Shown here piece after piece: positions 43,343-52,050 of a DNA stretch of 64,000 nucleotides. Both the position numbers and the translations under genes were made by a program. The DNA is from Pararhodobacter sp. CCB-MM2. GTDB lineage: Bacteria > Pseudomonadota > Alphaproteobacteria > Rhodobacterales > Rhodobacteraceae. The notes beneath the pieces are model-generated. The model did no database searches. It was not told the origin of the DNA and saw nothing but the letters and a program-made list of their open reading frames with translations. The stretch spans positions 124,001-188,000 of the forward strand of contig NZ_LRRR01000004.1 in assembly GCF_001691415.1 (NCBI RefSeq), given 5' to 3'. The number at the start of each line of letters is the position of its first letter. The stretch's first letter is position 1.

Positions 43343-43360
43343 GTTCAGCCTTGAATGAAC
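43343..43360. promoter_or_regulatory. GTTCA-N8-TGAAC operator, right copy
   Basis: GTTCA-GCCTTGAA-TGAAC lies 41 bp upstream of the regulator start; it is centred 53 bp (about five helical turns) from the left copy. The arms extend by one base (CGTTCA/TGAACG). Confidence 0.65.
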
Positions 43361-43401
43361 GATACGATGCTTTAGAATTGGACGTGTCAGAAGGATGGGC
43401 C

Positions 43402-43863
43402 ATGACCGCCGAGATTTCCACCATTCGCACCGAGTTTATCGACTTCATGGGCCGCGCGCTGGAGCAGCAGGGCCTGTCGCCGATTGCCGGACGGATTCTG
43501 GGGTTGTTGATCTTCGATGGTGACGCGCGGTCGTTCTCAGAGCTGGCCGAGGAGTTGGGCGTCTCGCGCGGGTCGATCAGCGCCAACGCCAAGTTGCTGG
43601 TGCACAAGGGCACCATCGTGAAGGAGAACCGCGCGGGAGACCGGCAGGATTACTTCCGCATCGCCGAGGAAAGCTTCGAAGTCATGCTCACCTCGTTGCG
43701 CGAGCGCGTACTGCAGACCGCGAGTTCGGTGCAGGACTTCGCCGATGCGCTGCCGGGCGACCAATCGGCGCGGCGACGGCTCTGCGGCATGGCGGAATTC
43801 TACCGCGCGATGGCCGAGGGGATCGCCCTCGCCAAGGCGCGGCTGGCCAAGATCCGCTGTTAG
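43402..43863 (+). CDS. GbsR/MarR-like transcriptional regulator of the RND pump
   Basis: A 153-residue winged-helix protein of the GbsR branch of MarR regulators: HTH at ~30-85 (SPIAGRILGLLIFDG, then SFSELAEELGVSRGSISANAKLL) and a C-terminal dimerisation helix bundle. The start at 43402 follows AAGGATGGGCC; GTG at 43384 or the frame from 43324 are alternatives, but the latter would place coding sequence over the right operator. Divergent from the pump, so probably its repressor. Its stop overlaps the convergent monooxygenase gene by 4 bp. Confidence 0.85.
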   Translation: MTAEISTIRTEFIDFMGRALEQQGLSPIAGRILGLLIFDGDARSFSELAEELGVSRGSISANAKLLVHKGTIVKENRAGDRQDYFRIAEESFEVMLTSLRERVLQTASSVQDFADALPGDQSARRRLCGMAEFYRAMAEGIALAKARLAKIRC

Positions 43864-45122
43864 GCGCGGACCTTGGCCCCCGGTGCGATGGTGGGCGCGG
43901 CGGCGTTCAGCGCCTCGATGGCGAAGCCCGCGGCCTTCTTGTAGCCGGCCATGAAGGCCGCGCGTTCCTCGGGCGGGATCACGTCGTCGATATTGTCGAA
44001 CTCGCCGCCGCAGCGGTCATCCACCAGATTGAGCAGCCCGAAGGGGCCCGCGCCGCGGTTGCGCAGGATCAGGGCCGAGACCGGTCCGCAAAGCGTCTCG
44101 TCGAAGGATTGCAGCGCAGCCGGGTTGGCCCCGTGTGCCACCATCATCGCGCCCAAGGTTCGCGCGTCGATGATCGCTTGTGAGGCGCCGTTCGAGCCGG
44201 TCGGATACATCGCATGCGCCGCATCGCCGATCAGCAGCACGCGGCCGTCCTGCCACGTCTCGATGGGATCGCGGTCGATCATCGGGTTCTCATAGGCGAC
44301 CGAGGCGCCCCGGATCAGGCCCGGCACATCCAGCCAATCCCAGGTCCAGCCGTCGAAATGATGGGCGAAATCCTCGATCCCCACCTGCCGGAACCAGCCG
44401 GTATTCTCATGCGCCGAGGGGTCGTCATAGGTGACCTCGGCGATCCAGTTCACATCGGCGAGGCCATCCGCATCGGGATGCGAGATCGGGTAGATTACCA
44501 TCCGGTGCCGATGCGTGCCGAGACCGACGAAGCTCGATCCGGTGCGGATGGGCTTCGCGCGTGTCACGCCGCGCCACATCACCGCGCCGCCCCAATGGAT
44601 CGGCGGCTGCTGAGGATGCATCTGCGCGCGGATGGCGGAGTGGATCCCGTCGGCGCCGATCAGCATCGACCCCGCGATCTCGCGTCCGTCTTCCAAGAGC
44701 GCGGTGACGCCGTGGTCGTCCTGACGATAGCCGGTGACCCGCGCGCCGGTGATCACGCTGTCCGCGCCGAGGCGTTCCAGCACCGTCCGATAGAGCAACA
44801 TGTGGAAATCGCCGCGATGGACGGCGTATTGCGGCCAGTTGTAGCCGGCTTCCAGCCCGCGCTTCTCGGCATAGACATCGTTGCCGTTGAGGCCAACGAG
44901 CGCCCATTCGCGGGCGGGCAGGCCGACGCCATCGAGCGTCGCCGCGTCGATCCCGAGGTCGAAGAGTTCGCGCACCGCGTTGGGCTGCAGGTTGATGCCG
45001 ACGCCCAGGGGTTTCAGCTCGCGCACCGATTCCAGCACGAGGCAGGGCACGCCGATCTGATGCAGTGTCAGCGCCGTGGTCAGGCCGGCAATGCCGCCGC
45101 CCGCAATCAGGACCTTATCCAT
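43860..45122 (-). CDS. FAD-dependent aromatic-type monooxygenase (PhzS-like)
   Basis: A 420-residue group A flavoprotein monooxygenase. The FAD motif GGGIAGLTTALTLH (~8-21), the DG motif GADGIHSAIR and the second FAD motif GDAAHAMYPTGSNGASQA are all present. It is closest in look to the PhzS-type flavin-dependent oxidoreductases. These use NAD(P)H and oxygen to hydroxylate aromatic or heteroaromatic acids. No partner gene is adjacent in its orientation, so the substrate cannot be named. The start at 45122 gives the standard MDKVLIAGGG N-terminus. Confidence 0.88.
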   Translation of the reverse strand: MDKVLIAGGGIAGLTTALTLHQIGVPCLVLESVRELKPLGVGINLQPNAVRELFDLGIDAATLDGVGLPAREWALVGLNGNDVYAEKRGLEAGYNWPQYAVHRGDFHMLLYRTVLERLGADSVITGARVTGYRQDDHGVTALLEDGREIAGSMLIGADGIHSAIRAQMHPQQPPIHWGGAVMWRGVTRAKPIRTGSSFVGLGTHRHRMVIYPISHPDADGLADVNWIAEVTYDDPSAHENTGWFRQVGIEDFAHHFDGWTWDWLDVPGLIRGASVAYENPMIDRDPIETWQDGRVLLIGDAAHAMYPTGSNGASQAIIDARTLGAMMVAHGANPAALQSFDETLCGPVSALILRNRGAGPFGLLNLVDDRCGGEFDNIDDVIPPEERAAFMAGYKKAAGFAIEALNAAAPTIAPGAKVRA

Positions 45123-45195
45123 GAAACCCTCCGTCTCTCCCGGCGCGGTTCTGGCAGAGAGCCACGCCGGGATCAACGGATTTGGTTCATCCGCT

Positions 45196-47559
45196 TTACG
45201 AAACCGAGCGCAGGGGGCGTCCCGGGGCCAGACGGCTGGCGGCGGCGGTGATCGCATCCGCATCGATGCCGAAATGGTGGTAGAGATCGGCGATGGTGCC
45301 GGTCTGGCCGAAATGCTCGACCCCCAAGGGCACCGTGCGATGCCCCGCGACACCGCCGAGCCACGCCAAAGTCGCCGGATGGCCGTCGATCACCGTGATC
45401 AGCGTGCAATGCGCGGGCAGGCGTCCCATGATCCGCTCGATATGGGACATGGCGCCGTGATGGCCACGCGCGCGGTCGCGCTGGGCCGCCGTCCAGCCCG
45501 CGTTCAGCCGGTCGGCCGAGGTCACGGCGAGGACGCCCACGTCGCGGCGACCCTCGGCGATGCGGCCGGCGGCCTCGATGGCCTCAGGCCCGACGCAGCC
45601 CTGATAGGCGATGACTACCTCGGCATTCGGGCCGGGCTCGCGCAGCCAATAGGCGCCGTCGATCACGCCCTGCGCGAAATCGGGATCGGCGCGGCGCAGG
45701 GGTTGCTCCACGGGCCGCGTCGACAGGCGCAGATAGACCGAACCGCCGGTCTCGTCGCGCAGCCAGGTCCGCTCGTCCGGATCGCCCTCGCCATCGCGCT
45801 GGAGGTAGTCGAAGGACCAGTCCATGATCAGCGCGAGTTCATCCAGATAGGCGGGCTCGAAAGCGGCGATGCCGTCTTGCGACATGCCGATCAGCGGTGA
45901 GCCGATGGATTGATGCGCGCCGCCTTCGGGCGCCAGCGTCACGCCCGAAGGCGTGCCGACCAGCATGAAGCGCGAATCCTGATAGCAGGCGTAGTTCAGC
46001 GCATCGAGGCCGCGGGCGACGAAGGGGTCATAGACCGTGCCGATGGGAATGAGCCGCTCGCCGAACAGCGAATGCGACAGGCCGGCAGCACCCAGCATCA
46101 GCATCAGGTTCATCTCGGCGATGCCCAATTCGATATGCTGCCCCTCGGGCCCGAAGGCCCATTTCTGCGTGGAGGGGATGTTCTGGTCGCGGAAGGTATC
46201 GGCCTGAATGTCCCGCGCGAACAGCCCGCGCCGGTTGACCCAGGGGCCGAGATTGGTGCTGACCGTCACATCGGGCGACATGGTGACGATGCGGTCGGCG
46301 AGCGGGCCACCTTTCTTGGCGATTTCGTCCAGCACCTTGCCGAAGCCCTGCTGCGTCGACAGCGCCTTCTCGCTGAAGGGCTGCACGCCGGGGGCGGGCA
46401 GGGCAGGCGCGGAATAGCGGCGGCGGCCCTTGGCGAAGAAGGGGACCTTGGACAGGAAGTCCTGCAGGGCCTTCTTGTCCTCCACGGCGGCGAAGGGCTC
46501 CCATTCCTGCCCCTCGGGCACGCCCATGACCTTCTGGAACCCGGCCATCTGCGAGGGCGTCATCAGCCCGGCATGGTTGTCCTTGTGACCGGCGAGCGGC
46601 GTGCCCCAGCCCTTGATCGTATAGGCGAGGAAGACTGTCGGCGTCTCGTCCTTGGCCTCGTCGAAGGCCTCGCAGAGCGTCGGCAGGCAATGGCCGCCGA
46701 GGTTCTCCATCAGCGCCGAGAGCTCGGGGTCCGAGCGTTTCTCGATCAGCGCGGTGACCGGGCCTTGGTCGCCCAGATCCTCCATCAGCCGCTTGCGCCA
46801 GGCCGCCCCGCCCTGGAAGGTCAGCGCGGAATAGAGCTGGTTGGGGCAGTTGTCGATCCAGCCCTTCAGCGCCTCGCCGCCCGGTTCCGCGAAGGCCGCG
46901 CGTTGCAGCGCGCCGTATTTCACCCGCACCACGCGCCAGCTGAAGGCCGAGAAGATCGCCTCGATCCGCTTGAACAGCCCCTCGCGCACGACACCGTCGA
47001 GCGACTGGCGGTTATAGTCGATGATCCACCAGGTGTTGCGCAGATCGTGCTTCCAGCCCTCCTGCAGGGCCTCGTAGATATTGCCCTCATCGAGTTCCGC
47101 ATCGCCGATCAGCGCGACCATCCGGCCCAGAGGTGCGGCGCGGCCGTGGCCGGCGAGGTAATCCTGAGCGATGGAGGCAAAGAGCGGCATCGCCGCTCCC
47201 AGACCCACCGAGCCCGTCGAGAAATCGACATCGTCGATATCCTTGGTGCGCGACGGATAGCTCTGGGCGCCGCCATAGCCGCGGAAATTCTCCAGCTTCG
47301 CGCGCGTCTGGTTGCCCATCAGGTACTGGATCGCATGGAAAACCGGCGAGGCATGGGGCTTGACCGCCACCCGATCCTCGGGCCGCAGGGCGTGGAAATA
47401 GAGCGCCGTCAGGATCGCCGCCATCGAAGCGGACGAGGCCTGATGCCCGCCGACCTTCACATCGCCCTCGCCCTTGGGGCGCAGGTGGTTGGCATTGTGC
47501 ACGGTCCAGCAGGCGAGCCACAACAGGCGGCGGTGCAGGATGTCGAGTTGGTCGGTCAT
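45196..47559 (-). CDS. Transketolase-like/AceE-like E1 component, probable 2-oxobutyrate dehydrogenase E1 (MdeB type)
   Basis: A 787-residue thiamine-diphosphate enzyme built like homodimeric E1 (AceE) but shorter. GGHQASS (His39), the ThDP-binding GDAELDEG with Asn183 about 30 residues later, and a central ELGIAEMNLMLMLGAAGL carrying the catalytic Glu are seen. It is divergent from an Lrp regulator and close to methionine gamma-lyase. In Pseudomonas putida the mdeRAB locus joins an Lrp protein, methionine gamma-lyase and an AceE-like 2-oxobutyrate dehydrogenase E1. The same role, oxidation of 2-oxobutyrate to propionyl-CoA, is inferred. GGAGGAG precedes the ATG. Confidence 0.82.
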   Translation of the reverse strand: MTDQLDILHRRLLWLACWTVHNANHLRPKGEGDVKVGGHQASSASMAAILTALYFHALRPEDRVAVKPHASPVFHAIQYLMGNQTRAKLENFRGYGGAQSYPSRTKDIDDVDFSTGSVGLGAAMPLFASIAQDYLAGHGRAAPLGRMVALIGDAELDEGNIYEALQEGWKHDLRNTWWIIDYNRQSLDGVVREGLFKRIEAIFSAFSWRVVRVKYGALQRAAFAEPGGEALKGWIDNCPNQLYSALTFQGGAAWRKRLMEDLGDQGPVTALIEKRSDPELSALMENLGGHCLPTLCEAFDEAKDETPTVFLAYTIKGWGTPLAGHKDNHAGLMTPSQMAGFQKVMGVPEGQEWEPFAAVEDKKALQDFLSKVPFFAKGRRRYSAPALPAPGVQPFSEKALSTQQGFGKVLDEIAKKGGPLADRIVTMSPDVTVSTNLGPWVNRRGLFARDIQADTFRDQNIPSTQKWAFGPEGQHIELGIAEMNLMLMLGAAGLSHSLFGERLIPIGTVYDPFVARGLDALNYACYQDSRFMLVGTPSGVTLAPEGGAHQSIGSPLIGMSQDGIAAFEPAYLDELALIMDWSFDYLQRDGEGDPDERTWLRDETGGSVYLRLSTRPVEQPLRRADPDFAQGVIDGAYWLREPGPNAEVVIAYQGCVGPEAIEAAGRIAEGRRDVGVLAVTSADRLNAGWTAAQRDRARGHHGAMSHIERIMGRLPAHCTLITVIDGHPATLAWLGGVAGHRTVPLGVEHFGQTGTIADLYHHFGIDADAITAAASRLAPGRPLRSVS

Positions 47560-47674
47560 GAGGCTCCTCCGGTCGGTCGCGCGAGCATAGCGCGGGGCGG
47601 ATGGTGGGTGTTTGCAATCTTGGCGCCGGCGCGGCAGAAAAGGACGGAAACCGGCGTCGGGATGGGAGTTGACG

Positions 47675-48142
47675 ATGGAAACCACCGTTCTTGACGAGAT
47701 CGACCGCCGCATCCTGCGCCGGCTGCAGGGCGATGGCCGCGCCTCGGTGCAGGAGATCAGCGAGGCGGTTGGCCTCTCGCCCTCGGCCGTGGCGCGGCGC
47801 ATCAAGCGCCTGGAAGACGCGGGTACCATAGCAGGATACCGCGCGATTCTCGACGAGGCCGCGCTGGGCTATGGCGTTTCGGTCTTCGTTTCGGTGCGGC
47901 TCGACCGGCAGATCGACGGCGCCTTGGCCAGTTTCGAGGCCGCGGTGCGCGCTTTCCCGGAGGTCGTCGATTGCTGGCTGATGACCGGCAACCGCGACTA
48001 CCTGCTGCGCGTCGCGACCTCGTCCTTGGGGGCGTTCGAGACCTTCCTCACGGGGAAGCTGACCAAGGTGCCGGGCGTGGCATCCTTGGAAAGCTCGATC
48101 CCCCTGCGGCGGGTCAAGGCCGACCTCGCACGGACGCTTTAG
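47675..48142 (+). CDS. Lrp/AsnC-family regulator, divergent from the E1-like gene
   Basis: A 155-residue feast/famine regulator: N-terminal HTH (~5-60, VQEISEAVGLSPSAVARRIKRLE) and C-terminal RAM ligand domain (~65-150, with DCWLMTGNRDYLLRV). The start at 47675 is normal for the family. Divergent from the AceE-like gene (115-bp gap) and resembling MdeR in position, it probably activates 2-oxobutyrate oxidation in response to an amino acid. Its end overlaps the convergent methyltransferase gene by 4 bp. Confidence 0.9.
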   Translation: METTVLDEIDRRILRRLQGDGRASVQEISEAVGLSPSAVARRIKRLEDAGTIAGYRAILDEAALGYGVSVFVSVRLDRQIDGALASFEAAVRAFPEVVDCWLMTGNRDYLLRVATSSLGAFETFLTGKLTKVPGVASLESSIPLRRVKADLARTL

Positions 48143-49254
48143 GCCGAAAAAGGCAGCTCCGTCGGCGTGACCGCGACCGCGCCCGAGGGCAGAGCGGCCG
48201 TCAGCCCCACGGCGCCGAGCGGGATGTCCGAGGCCAGAAGCGCCATGCCGATGCTGCGACCGAGGCGGGGCGAATAGGCGAGGTCGCTCATCACGCCCAC
48301 CTCCTTGCCGCCGTGCATGAGCGCGACCGGATTGCCTGCCGCCTCGGGCCGCCCCTCGACCCAGAGTCCCACGCGACGGCGCACGGGCGGGGTCTTGGCC
48401 TTGGCCATCAGCGCCGCGCGGCCGACGAAATCATGCCCGCCCTCGAGGTCCACCAGCGCACCGAGCCCCATCTCGAACGGGTCCGCCGGGGTCACCTGCA
48501 GCCGCATGTCCGAGCCATAGGAGACAAGCCCGCTCTCGATCCGTTCGATATCGTTGGGGGCGCCGGGGCCGATGCCGAAGGCGCGTCCGGCCTCGGCCAC
48601 CTTGTCCCAAAGCGCCTCGCCCTTGGTCGCGTCGGTGAGATACAGCTCGAACCCGCCCTGTTTCGACCAGCCCGAACGCGCCAGCACCATCGGGATGCCG
48701 TCGAGTTCGGTCTCGCGGAACCAGAAGTACTTCAGCTCCCGCACCCAGTCGCCGAACATTTGCGCGACGAGGTCCGTAGCCTTCGGCCCCTGGATCGCCA
48801 GCGGCGACACATCGGGCTCGAGGACCTTGACGTTCCAGCCTTTCTCCCGCGCGATGGCCTGCGCGAAGAGATGGATGTCGCTATCCGCGACCGAGAGCCA
48901 GAAGCGCGTGTCGCTGAGTTTCAGCAGCACCGGGTCGTTGATCAGATGCCCGTCATAATCGCAGATCGGCACGTAGCGGCCTTGGCCCAGCTTGGTCCCC
49001 GCCAGATTGCGCGGGGTCAGGTACTGGGCGAGCTTGGCGGCGTCGGGGCCGTTCAGCTCGACCTGCCTTTGGGCGGCCACGTCCCACATCGCCACGCCCT
49101 CCATCAGGCGGCGATACTCGCCCTCGGGGTCGCCGAAATGGGCCGGGATCAGCATGTGGTTGTAGACCGAGAAGGACCGGACGCCGGCGCGGATCGTCGC
49201 CTCATAGTAAGGCGATTTGCGAAGGTTCGAGCCGATGGCGATATCGAGTTGCAT
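48139..49254 (-). CDS. DmdA-like aminomethyltransferase-fold (GcvT family) methyltransferase
   Basis: A 371-residue GcvT-fold protein. Segments such as SVYNHMLIPAHFG, MWDVAAQRQVELNGPDA, NDPVLLKLSDTRFWLSVADSD, LEPDVSPLAIQGPKA and RIESGLVSYGSDM follow the DMSP demethylase (DmdA) pattern closely, more than glycine cleavage T protein. DmdA moves a methyl group from dimethylsulfoniopropionate to tetrahydrofolate. DmdA paralogues of other specificity are common, so DMSP is only one option. A start at 49254 is preferred over GTG 49275 because GAAAGGG lies just upstream. It follows methionine gamma-lyase on the same strand. Confidence 0.78.
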   Translation of the reverse strand: MQLDIAIGSNLRKSPYYEATIRAGVRSFSVYNHMLIPAHFGDPEGEYRRLMEGVAMWDVAAQRQVELNGPDAAKLAQYLTPRNLAGTKLGQGRYVPICDYDGHLINDPVLLKLSDTRFWLSVADSDIHLFAQAIAREKGWNVKVLEPDVSPLAIQGPKATDLVAQMFGDWVRELKYFWFRETELDGIPMVLARSGWSKQGGFELYLTDATKGEALWDKVAEAGRAFGIGPGAPNDIERIESGLVSYGSDMRLQVTPADPFEMGLGALVDLEGGHDFVGRAALMAKAKTPPVRRRVGLWVEGRPEAAGNPVALMHGGKEVGVMSDLAYSPRLGRSIGMALLASDIPLGAVGLTAALPSGAVAVTPTELPFSA

Positions 49255-49271
49255 TTGGGCCCTTTCGTCAG

Positions 49272-50465
49272 TCACGCAGCCGCTGCCAGCGTGTTATCAA
49301 GCGCTTGGCCGAGATCGGCAAGCAGATCCTCGACCTCTTCCAGCCCCACCGACAGCCGCACCAGCCCCTCGGCGATGCCATGGCGGGCGCGCTCCTCGGG
49401 CGTGTAGGTCGAATGGGTCATCGAGGCCGGATGCTGGATCAGGCTCTCGGCATCGCCCAGCGACACGGCGCGGCGGATGAGGTCGAGCCGGTTCATCATC
49501 GCCCGTCCGGCCTCCAACCCGCCCTTCAGCTCGAAGGCGATCATCGCGCCGAAGCCGGGCATCTGACGCGCGGCCAGCGCGTGCTGCGGGAAGGATTTGA
49601 GGCCCGGATAATCGACACGGGCGACGGCGGGATGCGTCTCCAGCCACTCGGCCACCGCCAGCGCGTTGGCGCAATGGGCCTGCATGCGCAGCTTCAGCGT
49701 CTTCAGGCCCCGCAGCACCAGCATCGCCGTGAAGGGCGCCATCACCGAGCCGGTCATGTCCTTCATGCCCACCAGCCGCACCTGCGCCATCATCTCGGCT
49801 GTACCGACCGCGATCCCGGCCACGAGGTCGCCATGCCCGCCCATGTATTTCGTCGCCGAATGCACGACAACATCGGCCCCCAGCTCAATGGGCCGGGTCA
49901 GCACGGGCGTGGCATAGGTGTTGTCGACAACCACCGTCGCGCCGGCCTTGTGAGCGATGGCGCTGATCCCGGCGATGTCGACGAGGCGCATGTTCGGGTT
50001 GGCCGGGGTCTCGAAATACACGACACGGGTGCGGGGGCTGATCGCGGCCGCCAGCGCCTCGGGGTCGGTCAGGTCGACATGGGTGATGGTGATCCCGAAC
50101 CGCGCGAGGCCGTGCTGGAAGAAGGCGAAGGTGCAGCCATAGAGTGTTTCGTCGCAGATCACCTCGTCGCCGGGCTGCAACAGCGTCCACATCACCGAAG
50201 TGATCGCCCCCATGCCCGAGGCCAGCGCCAGCCCCGCCTCGGCCCCCTCCAGCGCGGCGACCCGGCGCTCCAGCAGGTCGGTCGTCGGGTTCGAGATGCG
50301 GGAATAGACATGGCCCTGTGCCTCGCCGGCGAAGATCGCGCTGCCCTGCTCGACGCTGTCGAAGGCAAAGGTCGAGGACAGGTGCAAAGGCGGGGTCAAC
50401 GCGCCCTGATGGTCGCGCGGATCGTGGCCGAGATGGATGGCGCGGGTGGCGAAGCCTTTGGTCAT
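49272..50465 (-). CDS. megL: Methionine gamma-lyase
   Basis: A 397-residue PLP enzyme of the Cys/Met metabolism family. Tyr109 and Cys111 in LYGCTF match the Tyr/Cys pair diagnostic of methionine gamma-lyase; the Schiff-base lysine is Lys206 (SATKY) and Tyr54/Arg56 (YSR) bind phosphate. It splits methionine to methanethiol, 2-oxobutyrate and ammonia. Divergent from an Lrp gene and close to an AceE-like 2-oxobutyrate dehydrogenase E1, forming a methionine-degradation group. CAGGGAA precedes the ATG. Confidence 0.9.
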   Translation of the reverse strand: MTKGFATRAIHLGHDPRDHQGALTPPLHLSSTFAFDSVEQGSAIFAGEAQGHVYSRISNPTTDLLERRVAALEGAEAGLALASGMGAITSVMWTLLQPGDEVICDETLYGCTFAFFQHGLARFGITITHVDLTDPEALAAAISPRTRVVYFETPANPNMRLVDIAGISAIAHKAGATVVVDNTYATPVLTRPIELGADVVVHSATKYMGGHGDLVAGIAVGTAEMMAQVRLVGMKDMTGSVMAPFTAMLVLRGLKTLKLRMQAHCANALAVAEWLETHPAVARVDYPGLKSFPQHALAARQMPGFGAMIAFELKGGLEAGRAMMNRLDLIRRAVSLGDAESLIQHPASMTHSTYTPEERARHGIAEGLVRLSVGLEEVEDLLADLGQALDNTLAAAA

Positions 50466-50524
50466 GGTCGTGTTCCCTGTTGAACCTTGTTGGCATCAGG
50501 TTAGGCCCGAGGCTCTGGCAACGG

Positions 50525-50562
50525 CTGCCAAAGACTGCCATGATTGGGTCAATTATTGGCAG
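50525..50562. promoter_or_regulatory. Lrp-type operator cluster before methionine gamma-lyase
   Basis: CTGCCA occurs at 50525-50530 and 50535-50540 (10 bp, one helical turn apart) and its complement TGGCAG at 50557-50562. The last two form a 6-bp inverted repeat with a 16-bp AT-rich spacer. Located in the divergent gap between the lyase and Lrp genes. Confidence 0.55.
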
Positions 50563-50583
50563 GAATGAGAAGTGAGGGGCGCA

Positions 50584-51051
50584 ATGTCTGAGATGGATGC
50601 CAAGGATTGGCAGATCCTGCGCGCGTTGCAGCGCGACGGGCGAATGACGAATCAGGATCTCTCGGCCGAGGTGAACCTCTCGCCCTCGCCCTGCCTCAGG
50701 CGCGTGCGGCTGATGGAGGAGCGCGGCGTGATCACCGGCTATACCGCCGCCGCCGATCCCAAGGCCTGCGGGCTGGCGGTCACCGCCTTCATCCGCATCA
50801 CACTGGCGCGGCATGATCTGGAGGCCGTCGCACGGTTTGAAAACCGGGTGCAGGATATCGACGAGATCCTCGACTGCCATCTGTTGACCGGCGAGGCGGA
50901 TTACCTGCTGCGGGTGCTGGTCGCGGATCTGGATGCCTACGAGGATTTCGTGCGCAACCGGCTGCACCGGATCACCGGCATCGCCTCGATTTCCACCAGC
51001 CTCGTCTTCGGCGTGATCAAGCAAAGCCGCGTCTTCCCGGCCCCCGCCTGA
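50584..51051 (+). CDS. Lrp/AsnC-family regulator, divergent from methionine gamma-lyase
   Basis: A 155-residue Lrp protein: HTH (~10-60, TNQDLSAEVNLSPSPCLRRVRLMEE) and RAM domain (~68-150, DCHLLTGEADYLLRV). A Cys in the recognition helix (PSPCLRR) is common in this subgroup. The 118-bp gap to the lyase carries CTGCCA/TGGCAG half-sites. It likely senses methionine or another amino acid and controls the lyase and itself. Confidence 0.9.
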   Translation: MSEMDAKDWQILRALQRDGRMTNQDLSAEVNLSPSPCLRRVRLMEERGVITGYTAAADPKACGLAVTAFIRITLARHDLEAVARFENRVQDIDEILDCHLLTGEADYLLRVLVADLDAYEDFVRNRLHRITGIASISTSLVFGVIKQSRVFPAPA

Positions 51052-51054
51052 GCC

Positions 51055-51951
51055 CTAGCGCGTCACGCCCCGGCGCTTGAGCAGGGCCTCCAGCCAATCG
51101 GCGAAGGCGCGCACGCGGGGGGCGAGGTTGCGGCGGCTGGGGTAGAGGAAGCTCACGGTCATCGGGTCGGGGGCGAGGTCGGGCAGGATCTCGACGAGCC
51201 GCCCGTCCTGCAGCGCCGCCTCAAAGGAATGGCGCGGGGCCTGGATGATGCCGAGGCCCGAGAGCGCGGCGGCGTAATAACTCTCGGCATTGTCGACGCA
51301 GAAGCGGCTCTGCATCGGCACGCTGACGGCGCCCTTCAGCTCCAGCTCGGCCGTACGGGCGGGCATGTGTTGGGCGAAATTCACCAGCCAGTGCTGGGAC
51401 AGTTCCTCGGGCGTCTGGGGCTGGCCGTGCCGCGCGATGTAGTCGGCGCTGGCGACGCTGGCCTGCGGGGAATAGCCCAGCACGCGGGAGATCATCTCGC
51501 TATCCGCGCGCTCGCCCATGCGCACCACGGCATCAACGCCCTCGGACAGAAGGTCGATGCGCCGGTCGGTGGCGGAGAGGTCCAGCGTCAGTTCGGGGTG
51601 CGCGTCGAGGAACTCGGGCAGGGCGGGGATCACCGTCCGCCGCGCCAGCCGCGAGGGCATGTCGATGCGCAGATGCCCGGTGAGGGCGGCGGGGGCGGCC
51701 GAGAACAGCGTCTCGGCTTCGTCCATCGCATCGATCAGCCCACGGGCATGGGCGAGGTAGCGCAGCCCGTCCGGGGTGGGGCGCAGGGCGCGGGTCGTGC
51801 GGTGCAGAAGCTGCGCGCCGAGCCGGTTCTCCAGCCCCTGCACCATGGTCGAGAGGGTCGAGCGCGGCAGGCCCAGAACCTCCGCGGCGCGGGTGAACGA
51901 GCCGCTGTCGACGATCTGGGCAAAGACTTCCATCTGGCGAATGCGGTCCAT
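51055..51951 (-). CDS. LysR-family regulator paired with a divergent SDR
   Basis: A 298-residue LysR protein of the CrgA/DsdC-like group: HTH at ~5-63 (DSGSFTRAAEVLGLPRSTLSTMVQGLE) and a substrate-binding domain (~90-290). The start is MDRIRQM at 51951, the form common in this group. It is divergent from an SDR gene with a 99-bp gap, a typical arrangement in which the regulator controls the reductase. Inducer unknown. Confidence 0.9.
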   Translation of the reverse strand: MDRIRQMEVFAQIVDSGSFTRAAEVLGLPRSTLSTMVQGLENRLGAQLLHRTTRALRPTPDGLRYLAHARGLIDAMDEAETLFSAAPAALTGHLRIDMPSRLARRTVIPALPEFLDAHPELTLDLSATDRRIDLLSEGVDAVVRMGERADSEMISRVLGYSPQASVASADYIARHGQPQTPEELSQHWLVNFAQHMPARTAELELKGAVSVPMQSRFCVDNAESYYAAALSGLGIIQAPRHSFEAALQDGRLVEILPDLAPDPMTVSFLYPSRRNLAPRVRAFADWLEALLKRRGVTR

Positions 51952-52050
51952 GGGTATTGTTCGCATTTTTCGACGGATGCTGTCAATTCACGTGCGTTTA
52001 TCCGATTTGTTCGACGCTCTATCTCGGGTCCATCAACCAAGGAGATGGAC

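Noticed and set aside
45910..47694. A 594-codon plus-strand frame opposite the AceE-like gene
   Set aside because: It is a GC-driven antisense frame; the minus strand shows complete ThDP enzyme motifs.
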